A stretch of DNA of 64,000 nucleotides, from contig NC_064819.1 of the NCBI RefSeq assembly GCF_024166365.1, forward strand, positions 165,358,793 through 165,422,792, written 5' to 3'. The stretch's first letter is position 1; every line of letters starts with the position of its first letter. Under the pieces are notes generated by a model, which did not search any database, had not been told where the DNA came from, and saw only the letters and a program-made list of their open reading frames with translations. Below are positions 47,206 through 58,748 of the stretch, in pieces. A program made the position numbers and the translations under genes. The DNA comes from Elephas maximus indicus (lineage: Eukaryota; Chordata; Mammalia; Proboscidea; Elephantidae).

Positions 47206-49443
47206 GCTCCCTCATCCTCTCACTCTGAGAAGAACTGACTCTGGCTTAATTCTGGGGTGTGGATTGTGGCAGGAAAAGGAGTAGGGCAGGATGCATTGAT
47301 AGAGACCAATCCCTCTCCCCTCTTTTAATTTCTAGAAACAATGGCTTATAGATTCAGGACTTAACAGGTTATTGAAATATATTTCAACGGAATAAATTGG
47401 TGAAATGGTCTAGTAAAGTATTCATATTTAGAATGCTTACTTTTGCTTATATAGTATTCTGACCTGCTTAGTGTATTGTCCTGACTCGTCTAATAAAAAT
47501 TTCAGGTAAATTTGTTTTTCTTGTAATTCTTCATCTTTGATCCAATATATTTGATTCTTAATTACAGTTGCTGCTTTTCTTTCTCTCACTGTTCACTAGC
47601 GTGGAACAGATCTCGTTTTTCTGTCTACTGAACCCATAAAATGTATGTAATTACAGCCTGGGTGTACTTTACATTTCCCTTTTTCATTTTAACACCTCAT
47701 TATTGTTACATTATTTTCATCTGATTTTATGAAAGTATTTTTGTTCAGAAGAATTTTCCCAGATATATTATTACTGTAATTGGTAACTTCTTTGTGGTTC
47801 TCTTTTAGCTGTTTTCCAGCATATTTAAGGAATGCATTTCTGTTCTAATTGCTGATTCATGGGTTTGTCTGGACACACATGCAGGTTGCATCTCTGTGAA
47901 CAGTTAGTTCTTTTAAATATATGAGAATTGTCCCTAGAAGATTTCCTAAATAAAAGCTGATTCCAACCAATTTAGTTAAATTCATTCTGAATTACCTCAG
48001 ACTGTGTCTTTAACACATTCAGTATTTATGCAATGCATCCTCATGAGTGTTTCAAATATATTGTTTGGGGATAGGATGAAGCATCCAAAAATAATTTACA
48101 TAGTAAGCAAAGCTAACAAAATGAAACAACTGAAATAGAAGATGCAGATATACAATCATTTGCAGCATGAAAAGTAACAATCGAGAGTAAATCTTTCTGG
48201 GTTAGAGAGCTGCAAACAGCAGCAGGACAGATGCTTATGAGTTGTAGCATTTGACAAGATGGACAGGAGCCAGGATCATCACTGGGGCATACTACATGAT
48301 CTGGGTACAGTTAGATTTCTGTAATTGATTGGAATTGTCCATGGAGAATGTTCTTTGCTGCAATCCAAGGATTTCTTCAATGTTTTCAGTTTCTCCAAAG
48401 GCCACTTGTAGGGTAATGTGTTTTTAGAGGAATCCATTTTTCTAAAGTATTGGAAAATAAGATTAAGGTTTTACTAAGATGTCTGTATTAGTCTCATTGT
48501 TTCCACTAGAAACAGCATTATATTAAAAGTCAGTGTTGTGATTTTTCTCTCTTTATTTTTGGTTTAGAATGAGGTTTCAGAACCTGGATAAAATGGTGTA
48601 AAATAGGTGATTTTGAAGAAAAAAAAACTCTTTGCTTTTAAAAGGAAAGGGTTTAGGGTTTTACTGAATGTACTTAAATTGATTTTCATGCTTATACAAG
48701 CATGGGGAAACTCAACTCCCAGTGTAGGTATTGCTAACAATCTTAAGGGAGGTACACAAATGCTTTTAAAGAAAATTTTAAAACTTGCTTAAAAATGTCA
48801 TTGCTTTCTAGGTACAAGTTACCTTGTGATCCAAACACTTAGTCAAAGTATGAGGTGCCCCATGCTGTTGCTCTCATAAGCTGTTCTGCTTCCAGAGTGG
48901 TTCCAGTTTCTGCTGATTTGGGCATCAGGAATAGCCACTGGCAAGACTGTGAAGTGGTGAAGTTTGTTCTCAGAACCCAGAAGGGATGGGAAAGAGGCCA
49001 TCAGACCTTGCCTGCACTGTCCAGTGCCACTGTATGTTCTTCACTATCCCATCGAAGCATGTTCCCAGGCAGCATTCTCAGAAAGGTTCCAGTGAAGTAA
49101 TTCACATTCCCATCATGTGTGTGAGCTCCAACCGAAAGGGTAAATGCATTTGCATTTTAAGAGGTGGTAATCCTGGAACACCAAGAACAGAACACAAATG
49201 CATTCCTCTCTGGGCACAAGCATTTTTTTTTTTTTTGTGGGGATAGGGATGGTGGGGTGGGCTCTTGGCCTAATGCACCACTGACATATAACACCAATTC
49301 TGAGAATGAGTTTATTTATGATTTATCACCTTAAACTTTCATTTAGATTTTATTTATACTTTATAGCTTTTTATCATTTTCTAAGCATTTTCACATAAAT
49401 GATTCATTCAACAAAATTGATTAAACACTTGCTCTGGCCTAGG
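47206..49443. other. Unique intergenic sequence, 2.2 kb
   Basis: AT-rich DNA without clear repeats apart from a T-run at 49224-49236. The part at 47880-48420 has the look of slowly evolving non-coding DNA, but that is only an impression. No gene was recognised. Confidence 0.45.
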
Positions 49444-49612
49444 CGGAAACTGTGGTGGTGTAGTGGTTAAGTACTATGGCTGCTAACCAAAGGGTCAGCA
49501 GTTCGAATCTGCCAGGCGCTCCTTGGAAACTCTATGGGGCAGTTCTACTCTGTCCTATAGGGTCGCTGTGAGTCAGAATCGATTCGACAGCACTGGGCTT
49601 GGTTTTTGGGTC
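49444..49612 (+). repeat. AfroSINE, best-preserved tRNA-like head
   Basis: The A box TGGTGTAGTGG and B box AGTTCGAATCT of a tRNA-type Pol III promoter are both visible. The 3' part GGTCGCTGTGAGTCAGAATCG resembles the RTE 3' end. Confidence 0.92.
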
Positions 49613-49819
49613 TGTCCTATGCACTGTGCATGCAGCAATGGAGTTCACTGCCCTTCTTATGACAGAGCCAGCCACTCTGAGAGGAAGCCTGGGCAGATAT
49701 TACATCTGTTCTATATAGGCGAGGAAATGGGAAAAGAAGGCACTTCGTCAGATATATTGTCTTAAATCATCTAATAGGTGGGTGGTCACCAAATATAACA
49801 CAGGGATGAATAGCATTAC

Positions 49820-49915
49820 AAAAAAAAAAAAAAAAACCCGGTTCTGACTCATAGTAACCCTATTGGACAGAGTAGAACTGTCCCACAGGGTTTCCAAGGA
49901 GCGCCTGGTGGAATA
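49820..49915 (-). repeat. AfroSINE fragment, inverted relative to the copy 210 bp away
   Basis: An A19-like tail is followed by the 3' half of the SINE to GCGCCTGGTGG; the head is missing. Confidence 0.85.
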
Positions 49916-52535
49916 GCATTATAGGAGTTCATAAAAAACAAAACAAAAATGAAAAATCCTCCAAAAAAACCCTCCCAAAAGATTGCTTCTGTTACCTGAT
50001 ACAGCAAGTCTGGCTAACTTTTTCTAGTCTATACCTACTCCTTAGAGATACCTAGTGAAACTGCGCTATAGTGGCCAAAAGAGCATGGTTTCTGATAATA
50101 TACTCAGCTAAAGTAACAACTGGAGAAGATACACTGCGCCACTGCCCAAAATAATTTGAAAGTGCAATTGAACATTACTGGCATTCTTTATTGGAATGGC
50201 TATTAGACACTTTTATGTAATATCAGTTTCAGATATTTAAATAAGTGTGCAATGATTGGTTTCCAGTGTGGCCTGGAGTTTGGTGGTGAGAGATAGCTAT
50301 GATGTTAAGGCTAATGATGTTTACTCAATGAAGAGATCAGAACCTACATCTATGAAATACACCAGTTGATATTTTCCTATCACGTGAGAAGAAATTTCAT
50401 AGAGTTAGGAGGAGTCATAAGAAAAGGTCAAGATCTGTTGCTTTCAAGCAGATGAAATCATCCACAGCAGATGGTAAATTTTGTTATTTTAATGTTCTTC
50501 AAAGGCCCAAATTCCACATATCCCTGCTAATTATTTTATAATCATGTTGTGAAGCTTCTTTTTCTCATTCCAATCAAAACTTTCTCTTCTGTAATTTAAA
50601 CCCTTTTTATTATTTGCAGATCCAATTTGGTTAGTGTTTTTTAAAATAATAATCCTTGCATGCAATTTGACTAAAAAATAATGAAACTGATTAAAAGCAG
50701 TCACAAAACTAGAATTTACACATTCAAATAAACTTTGTTATTTTAGGTTGTTACTTTTGGAGGTTATGCACCAATCTTTATTGTTGCCATGAACATTTTT
50801 GAAACCTCTCTTTTCGAATTGTCTTTGGTGTCAATTTATAAGTAATAAGAAAAGTGGTTTCATTTTTATGGCAGTCACCATTACTGAATTTTATTTCCCC
50901 CCTAATTTTCAGGAATTATTTATTTCAGAAGCTCCATTATCCCATCAAAAGAATAATAATTAGCACCTTGGAGATCATTTGGAAGAATGGGCCCCGGGCT
51001 CTGGAAAGTTCCAAAATGGATTAGAGCAATTCTCCACATTCTGGGAAGTGCAGTGTTCTGATGCCAAGAGTCAGCTGTACTTAGGCTGAAGCTTCAGGAA
51101 TAAAATTCATCTTGGATCTGCCTTGTGCTCCTCAAATCGTTAAAAAACGCTTCCAATATAACTTGAAATCAAAGGGTGAAATCATTCAAGGTGACTATAC
51201 TTGTTTTCAACGGACAGCAGTAGCATATAGGTAGTTCAGCAAGTCCAAATAAAATCAAGGAAACACAAAAGTAAAAATAAGTAGGGAAACATTATTTGTG
51301 GGATTCAAAGAGCTTTATCTAATTAGAAGGTGCTGTGATTCTGTTCAACCAAACATGGGTTAATCTAAAATCCATTGTGTACTCCAGAAAGTTTCCATAA
51401 TGAAACGGTTAATATCTATTTTAGATATAATATTATTCGTGAAACAATAATCAAGGGAATTTTAGCACAGCCTTTAAATTGCAGACTAATTGAAGAGTAA
51501 CAATGAAAATGAGTATCCATTCAGATGTGGCTGTCTGGGCCCAAAACTTGACCTGTTGTTCCAGCATCAGCTTGAAACCTACATCTCAATAGACACCCCA
51601 AGATTTTTCTCAAATTGGCATGCAAATGCCTTGGGGAAAAGGTTCAAGCCAAGTAGAATCCATAAAATCTCATTTAAAGGCCTCAACTTCGAAGAAATTT
51701 ATTTTTCACAAATAGTACAGAATGCTCCATGATGAAAAGTGGAAGAACGAGGGCTGAAACTGTGAAAATAAATCTTTCTAGAAATCATGATAGCTATCTT
51801 CCATTCCTTAAAAACAGGCTTCCAGGACAACTCAGAATCAAGTACCACTCTCAGCATTTTTGAGGACCTGGAAATAATATAACAAGAACATATTAAACTT
51901 AAATTTTTTATCTTCTTATATGGTTTAGGTTTAGAATTTAGATTTCTGAAAACAGAAAAAGAAAGCTAATCTGAGGGCTCAACACACATCTCTGAAGCTA
52001 AATTCTTTTATATTCAGTAATACTCAACTGAAGATATAAAACTTAATCTGAGTTTTTTCTTTAAGAAGACAGATCATGAAATAATTCTTGCCTACTCACT
52101 TTGGATTGTTTCAGAAGGACAGAGGCCCAAATTTCTTAACAAACCATATTCTTTGAACAATATGAGTTCCTCCTTGGGGGTTCTTTAACTGTCAATAGCT
52201 AGCAGCAGAGATACAGGGAAGGGAGAGGTCTCCTGAGATAAGACTGAACTAAAACCTTAGGCTAAAAGGCTTTACAATAATTTGAAGTTTTAAAATACCT
52301 ATCACACCTAAGATTCATTGGTATGTGAAAATTTTCCGTTCTCCTTTTCCATAAATAATAGTAGCTATAAACTACCGATTAACTTAAGTATATCTTTCCT
52401 CTGCTGACACATGACATAAGGATTAGGTAAGTACTTTACTCTTGGTTAGTTTGTGAGAGTAGTTGTGATCTTCAGAAGAGTAGATGTCAGCTGAAATGGG
52501 TGTTTGGTATTTTAGAAGCCAAGTCTACGTGTTCA
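49916..52535. other. Unique intergenic sequence, repeat-poor 2.6 kb
   Basis: No transposon was recognised. It is AT-rich. The section 50500-51250 is listed separately as a candidate element. Confidence 0.5.
50500..51250. promoter_or_regulatory. Candidate distal conserved element between SIM1 and ASCC3
   Basis: Unique AT-rich DNA with many homeodomain-type cores (TAATTA-like at 50533, 50954 and elsewhere) and TGATTAAA. It is about 45 kb upstream of SIM1. The enhancer reading is inference. No conservation or activity data can be seen here. Confidence 0.25.
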
Positions 52536-52539
52536 TTTA

Positions 52540-53150
52540 GTTACTAAACAAATATTTATCGAGCAGTTACACCTGCCAAGCCTGGTAGGTCCTGGTAATG
52601 GAGCAGTGAAAAAAAGTAACAAAAATCCCTGCCCCTGTGGAGGTTTGTCAGGAGAGACTAATAATAAACAAATATTTTTATAGTGGTGATGAGAACAACA
52701 AAACAGGAAAACAGGACAGGGAGAACTGTTGGGCTTGGGTAGGGTTACCATTTAAAGTAAGATGGTTAGATACACAGGTATCTAAGAAAAAGAGCATTCC
52801 AGACTGAGGGAGCAGCAAGGGCAAAAGCCTTGTTAAACCAGTAGCCAGGTGACCAGCGTGGCTGGTGTGGAGAGAGCAAGTGGAAAAAGGATTAGGTCAG
52901 AGAGGTGGTGAGGGGAGGAGGCCACAGGCCCTGCAGGACCTTATAGGCATTGTAAGGATTTTGGCTTTTTATTCTGAGCTGAAAAGGCACTGGAAGTTAT
53001 TTGTGCAGAATAAGCGCATGATCAGACTTCAGTTTCAAAAGGGCGATTGTCCTGTAGGGAAAAGACTAAAGGAGCAAGAGTAGCAGCAGGGGACCTAGTC
53101 AGGAGGTGGCTTGGTGGAGGTGGTTGAATTCTGGATAGATTTTAAAGGTA
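52540..53150 (+). mobile_element. Ancient mammalian repeat, long copy
   Basis: Carries AAATATTTATCGAGCAGTTAC..AAAATCCCTGCCCCTGTGGAGG..GGCCCTGCAGGACCTTATAGGC..TTTTGGCTTTTTATTCTGAGCTG, one continuous repeat seen widely in mammals. Family name not assigned. Confidence 0.5.
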
Positions 53151-53210
53151 GAGCTGAAAGAATCTACTGATAGATTAGACATGAATTGGGAGAAAAAGGG
53201 GAGTCATTAT

Positions 53211-53660
53211 GGATTGAATTGTGTCCCCCAATATGATACGTTGAAGTCCTAAGCCCTGTACCTATAAATATGATCCTGTTTGGAAATAGGTTTTTTGTTG
53301 TTGTGTTAATGAGGCCATACCAGAGTGGGATGGGCCCTAAACCTAATCTCTTCTGAGTGGCACCTAATAAAGGGCAAACAGAAAGAGACACACAGTGAGA
53401 GATGCCATGTGACCATGGAGGCAGCTGCATCTATTTATAAGCAACACAGGAATGCCAAGGATTACTGGCAGTCACCAGAAATTAGGAGGCCCATGTTGCT
53501 GTATCCTCTACCCATCAAAGCCATCAATGGCGTTTGGGATATACAGAAAGAAAAGAACTCCATAGCCATGTCAAAGATATGGGTATGTTCCCCTTTAAAT
53601 GCTGCAACTATTATTATTGAGGCTGAAAGTTTCCATACTTAGTTTCCTATGCTCTTGTGT
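53211..53660 (+). mobile_element. LTR-like interspersed repeat (family A, copy 3)
   Basis: It starts GGATTGAATTGTGTCCCCC and continues TTAATGAGGCCATACC..CCTAAACCTAATC in the same order as the other two family A copies. The 3' part is more diverged. Confidence 0.6.
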
Positions 53661-53852
53661 TAGGGATCACAGGGATGTGAAGATTGTTTCTGACAGTTGG
53701 ATTCCAGTTGGTCTTAAAGGTAACAAGAAACAGGAGGACCTATTTGTAAGGGGAATGAAATCTACCTTGATCTAAGCGAGATGACGGGTAAGATTGAGAA
53801 ACAACACAAGTATTTGAGGAGATGTATGAGTAGTTTTAGTTTTTAGCTCAGC
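53661..53852. other. Unique spacer
   Basis: Short unique stretch between repeats; nothing was recognised. Confidence 0.4.
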
Positions 53853-54060
53853 GGTGGTAATGTTGTGGGCTATTGAGTCGATTCTGACTCATAGTAACCC
53901 TATATGAGAGAGTAGAATTACCCCATAGGGTTTCCTAGGCTATAATCTTTGTGGGAGCAGATCGCCAGGTCTTTTCTCCCATGGAGCCACTGGTGGGTTC
54001 AAAGCGCCAACCTTGTGGTTAGCAGCTGACCACTTAACCACTGCATTACCAGGACTTTTT
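53853..54060 (-). repeat. AfroSINE, longer type
   Basis: It runs from GGGCTATTGAGTCGATTCTGAC to the inverted head CACTTAACCACTGCATTACCAGG, with the GGCTATAATCTTTGTGGGAGCAG segment. Confidence 0.85.
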
Positions 54061-54179
54061 TTTGATAATGGTGGTAGTGGGGGAAGATATATAAAATTTT
54101 TTCTGTGTGTACTGATATGGGAGCAGCCAGGGAAAAAACTGGAAGGAAACAGAGGCTTTCTAGTGAAGCCTACATAATT

Positions 54180-54380
54180 ACTTTTTTCATTCACTGCCTG
54201 TCCTTTCTCATTGCCTACTCAGGTCCTTATCTCCTGCAAGCTAAGCTTCCTTCCTTTTTAATTTGCTGAAATCACTTTCTTAACAATCACTAATGGCCCA
54301 GTACTGCCAAAGCCAGGACCTTACTTAACTTAGTTCTCATCCCTTGACCTCTTGTCAATATTTGGTGCCCATTACCCACC
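54180..54380 (+). mobile_element. L2-like LINE fragment (weak)
   Basis: AATCACTTTCTTAACAATCACTAATGGCC and TTCTCATCCCTTGACCTC resemble part of the reverse-transcriptase region of L2-type LINEs. Diverged. Confidence 0.3.
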
Positions 54381-54385
54381 ATAGG

Positions 54386-54545
54386 GGAGTTCCTGGGTAG
54401 CGCAAACGGTTAACATACTCTGCTGCTAACAAAAAGGTTGGAGCTTCGACTTCACCCAGAGTTGCCTCAGAAGAAGGGCCCGGTGATCTACTTCAGATAA
54501 ATCAACCATTGAAAACCTATGGAGATAACTGATTACCCAACACAG
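54386..54545 (+). repeat. AfroSINE, old divergent copy
   Basis: The head GGGTAGCGCAAACGGTTAACATACTC and segment CCTCAGAAGAAGGGCC fit the SINE; the 3' half is strongly diverged. Confidence 0.65.
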
Positions 54546-54819
54546 GATGGATTCAAGCCCTCCTGGCTCCCAGCTGTCTCCTTTTTCCATTGGTTGCTTC
54601 CTTGCTAGGTCATTTCATCTATACATCAATGCCAGGTGAATTTTCCTAAAGAAAGTTACCACAAAGCCAATCCCTGACCACTGGTGACTCGCCAAGGAAT
54701 TCCACTGCACATATGTAAGATTTGCAGTCATTACCCTCCAATTCAAGGTCAGACTTTCCCACCCTTCTCTTCTACGATTCCTTTCATGACTGAAAATGCA
54801 GACCAACTGGACCCTTGGT

Positions 54820-57254
54820 GTTGTTGTTGTTAGGTGCCGTCGAGTCGGTTCCGACTCAGCGACCCTATGCGCAACTGAACGAAACACTGCCGTCCTGTGC
54901 CATCCTTACAATCATTCTTATGCTTGAGCTCATTGTTGCAGCCACTGTGTCAATCCACCTCGTTGAGGGTCTTCTTCTTTTCTGCTGACCCTGTACTCTG
55001 CCAGCATGATGTCCTTCTCCAGGGACTCATCCCTCCTGACAACATGTCCAAAAGTATGTAAGATGCAGTCTCGCCATCCTTGCTTCTAAGGAGCATTCTG
55101 GTTGTACTTCTTCTAAGACAGATTTGTTTGTTCTTTTGGCAGTCCAAGGTATATTCAATATTCTTCGCCAACACCACAATTCAAAGGCATCAACTCTTCT
55201 TCGGTCTTCCTTATTCATTGTCCAGCTTTCACATGCATATGATGCGATTGAAAATACCATGGCTTGGGACAGGCACACCTTGGTCTTCAGGGTGACATCT
55301 TTGCTCTTCAACACTTTGAAGAGGTCCTTTGCAGCAGATTTGCCCAATGCAATGCGTCTTTTGATTTCTTGACTGCTGCTTCCATGGCTGTTGATTGTGG
55401 ATCCAAGTAAAATGAAATCCTTGACAACTTCAATCTTTTCTCCATTGATCATGATGTTGCTCATTGGTCCAGTTGTGAGGATTTTTGTTTTCTTTATGTT
55501 GAGGTGCAATCCATACTGAAGGCTGTGGTCTTTGATCTTCATTAGTAAGTGCTTCAAGTCCTCTTCACTTTCAGCAAGCAAGGTTGTGTCATCTGCCTAA
55601 CGCAGGTTGTTAATGAATCTTCCTCCAATCTTGATGCCCCGTTCTTCTTCATATAGTCCAGCTTCTTGTATTATTTGTTCAGCATACAGATTGAATAGGT
55701 ATGGTGAAAGAATACAACCCTGACACACACCTTTCCTGACTTTAAACCAACCAGTTTCCCCTTGTTCTGTCCGAACAACTGCCTCCTGATCTATGTAAAG
55801 GTTCCTCATGAGCACAATTAAGTGTTCTGGAATTCCCATTCTTCGCAGTGTTATCCATAGTTTGTTATGATCCACACAGTCAAATGCCTTTGCATAATCA
55901 ATAAAACACAGGTAAACATCCTTCTGGTATTCTCTGCTTTCAGCCAGGATCCTTCTGACATCAGCAATGATATTCCCCGTTCCACGTCCTCTTCTGAAAC
56001 CAGCCTGAATTTCTGGCAGTTGCCTGTCGATATACTGCTGCAGCCGTTTTTGAATGATCTTCAGCAGAATTTTGCTTGCGTGTGATATTAATGATATTGT
56101 TTTATAATTTCCACATTCAGTTGGATCACCTTTCTTGGGAATAGGCATAAATATGGATCTCTTCCAGTCAGTTGGCCAGAAAGCTGTCTTCCATATTTCT
56201 TGGCATAGACGAGTGAGCACCTCCAGTGCTGCATCTGTTTGTTGAAACATCTCAATTGATGTTCCATCAATTCCTGGAGGCTTGTTTTTCGCCAATGCCT
56301 TCAGAGCAGCTTGGACTTCTTCCTTCAGTACCATTGGTTCCTGATCATGTGCCACCTCTTGAAATGGTTGAATATCGACTAATTCTTTTTAGTATAATGA
56401 CTCAGTGTATTCCTTCCATCTCCTTTTGATGGTTCCTGCATTGATTAATATTTTCCCCATGGAATCCTTCACTATTGCAACTCGAGGCTTGAATTTTTTC
56501 CTCAGTTCTTTCAGCTTGAGAAACGCCAAGCGTGTTCTTCCCTTTTGGTTGTCCATCTCCAGCTCTTTGCACATGTCATTATAATACTTTACTTTGTCTT
56601 CTCAAGACGCCCTTTGAAATCTTCTGTTCAGTTCTTTTACTTCATGAATTCTTCCTTTTGCTTTAGCTGCTCAATGCTCAAGAGCAAGTTTCAGAGTCTC
56701 CTCTGACATCCATCTTGGTCTTTTCTTTCTTTCCTGTCTTTTCATTGACCTCTTGCTTTCTTCATGGATGATGTCCTTGATGTCATTCCACAATTTGTCT
56801 GGTCTTCAATCACTAGTGTTCAATGTGTCAAATCTATTCTTCAGATGGTCTCTGAATTCAGGTGGGACATACTCAAGGTCATATTTTGGCTCTTGTGGAC
56901 TTGTTCTGATTTTCTTCAGTTTCAGTTTGAACTTGCATATGAGCAATTGATGGTCTGTTCCACAGTCGGCCCCTGGCCTTGTTCTGACTGATGATGTTTA
57001 GCTTTCCATCGTCTTTTTCCACAGAGGTAGTCAATTTGATTTCTGTGTGTTCCATCTGGCGAGGTCCACGTGTATAGTCGCCGTTTATGTTGATGAAAGA
57101 AGGTATTTGCAATGAAGAATTCGTTGGTCTTGCAAAATTCTATCATTCGATCTCCAGCACTGTTTCTATCACCAAAGCCATATTTTCCAACTACTGATCC
57201 TTCTTCTTTGTTTCCAACTTTCGCATTTCCAATCACCAGTAATTATCAATGCAT
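54820..57254 (-). mobile_element. RTE LINE, 5'-truncated in the endonuclease
   Basis: The second long RTE copy, 2.4 kb. On the minus strand it shows the late endonuclease region (IGNAKVGNKEEGS near 57230), PKKGDPTECGNYKTISL near 56120, IDYAKAFDC near 55880 and the C-terminal WCWRRILNIPWT. The open frame 56355-55597 stops exactly at TAG (55599-55597), where the YADD tyrosine should be. The same frame then continues to 55027. The (AAC)n tail is at 54820-54832. No clear target duplication was seen. Confidence 0.92.
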
Positions 57255-57774
57255 AATTGACCTCAGGGCCAGGAATGTCTCAAATTACATTGCAGAGACA
57301 GAATTTCATTCCAACAGTAGGTATATATATCATATGGACATTAAATTTTAACGAATTTTTAGGTTAGAAAAAAAGTATTTTCCAAGATGGAAATTGTTTG
57401 AACAGTGAGAATTTCCTTTATCACAGGTAAAAACCTACTTGTAGGTGTAGAAAATTTTCTGTTTGTCTCAGACCCATCCTGGACAGCATAAAGACAAAGA
57501 AGTGTCCCAGGTGGTTTAAACATATTATAACATGAATTAGAATGCAAATTCCTCCTGTGTAAATATACCAGAAAGGCAGTGGAAGTGAGGTCTTGGAGGA
57601 GAAGGGAGAGAAAAAAGGAATAGAAGAGTGAGAGGGGATGGAATGGAAAGAAGCAGAATAAATAATTGGGTCTACTCGTCTCAAAGTGGCATCCTAAACA
57701 TTTTATTTCCACCAGTTACAGTATCTACATTTTCTAAGATCAGTATATTCTGTTTTCTTTTTATCATCATTGGG
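57255..57774. other. Unique sequence beyond the ASCC3 3' UTR
   Basis: Between the RTE and the likely poly(A) signal. A second AATAAA on the minus strand at 57707-57702 would extend the 3' UTR into this stretch. Confidence 0.4.
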
Positions 57775-58333
57775 CTCTATAATTTTACATCACATTTTAT
57801 TAACATTTATGACCATAAGAAATTCTTGAAACTGCTTCAATGTGCAAACAGATCAAAATATACATTTTGCTAGCAAGTCATACTGTGTCACTGTATAGAT
57901 TTATCCTATATATTTTTGCTGCAGAGTTAGAAATTTGTTAGAACAAATCCTAAAACTGTCATGCCTCAATGTAGTTTCTTTAGAATAAAAGAAACCAGTA
58001 GTCATGTAAACAGTACATTATAAGATGTGAAATACTGAATAATTCCTAAATATTTTCTCAGAAATGCATCAAATGATTCCCCTACATGCTTATTCATTTT
58101 ACATGCTCAAGAAACCCATGAAAATGGCCTTATAAAAGGCAACATCTGCTATCAGGCCATTGCAGCTAACTTTGTGTTGCTGGTGTCAATACTGTAGCTG
58201 CTGTCAATTTCCTGGGTGTCTTGAGGTTAGAAGTTGATTCCACAAGGCAAACATCAAGTAATTCGACTTTGTCTAGATGACTGAACAGTCAGACTTCATA
58301 ACCATGTCTTTCAAATGGATTGTTCAGGGCAGG
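57775..58333 (-). other. ASCC3: ASCC3 3' UTR (end inferred)
   Basis: It follows the stop codon at 58336-58334. On the minus strand, AATAAA occurs at 57801-57796, giving a 3' UTR of roughly 560 bases; an alternative AATAAA lies at 57707-57702. No repeat is present in this stretch. Which signal is used cannot be told from sequence alone. Confidence 0.5.
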
Positions 58334-58481
58334 TTACTTTACTGCCAGCTCAGTCAAGGCATCGGAGACCTCTGTGTTGACCTGTGTGGAAATGCTTGCT
58401 GGTACGATATTGAGATAAATGTCATACTGCTGGTCCAGGCCAAGGTAGCAGTCACTCATGAGATACAGTGTGTAGATATAC
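58334..58481 (-). CDS. ASCC3: ASCC3 last coding exon (C-terminus)
   Basis: ASCC3 is the large Ski2-like DNA/RNA helicase of the ASC-1 complex. It works with ASCC1/2 and ALKBH3 in alkylation repair and acts in ribosome-quality control on collided ribosomes. This exon follows a TATATTTTAG acceptor and completes an arginine codon split after its second base. It encodes 48 more residues with YIYTLYLMSDCYLGLDQQYD near its start, ending in LAVK and TAA (58336-58334). This is the end of the second Sec63 domain. The frame is undamaged and joins the preceding exon correctly (phase 2). Identity rests on recognition of the human C-terminus. Confidence 0.94.
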
Positions 58482-58572
58482 CTAAAATATAAAAACAAAA
58501 ATGAAATGCCACCTTTCTAATCATAGTCATGTTTAATTTTTTTCCAAACTTTGGTGATGAGATTCTGCTTAC
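58482..58572 (-). other. ASCC3: ASCC3 last intron, only 91 bp
   Basis: Donor GTAAGC at 58572 and acceptor TTTTAG at 58487-58482 frame a very short AT-rich intron. Confidence 0.92.
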
Positions 58573-58748
58573 CTTCCAGGTAATTCAGGGGCATAAAAAG
58601 AAATGGAAGTAACATGATGATTTCGAACGTATCCTGCTCTTTTCAAAGCAATAAGTTCTCTCTTATCCACTTCTCCTAATATCAAAAACCATCCTTCATC
58701 TTTTAATTTGGGAAATCGAGGGGTAACTGCAGAGCTTTCTTGCTTTCC
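58573..58748 (-). CDS. ASCC3: ASCC3 penultimate coding exon
   Basis: It encodes 58 full codons plus two bases within the second Sec63 domain, starting GKQESSAVTPRFPKLKDEGW and containing LILGEVDKRELIALKRAGY and FYAPELPG. It begins after a long polypyrimidine tract and TTTACAG (58755-58749) and ends AAG before GTAAGC. The preceding exon joins in phase 0. Compared with the human protein as I remember it, substitutions are conservative. The region helps position the helicase cassette and has no catalytic residues. Confidence 0.94.

Noticed and set aside
49444-49520. tRNA gene
   Set aside because: The A and B boxes belong to the tRNA-derived head of an AfroSINE; no cloverleaf with an acceptor stem is formed.
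57359-57712. 117-codon minus-strand frame near the ASCC3 3' end
   Set aside because: Ser/Phe/Leu-rich translation of a pyrimidine-rich strand, with no homology, downstream of the ASCC3 poly(A) signal.
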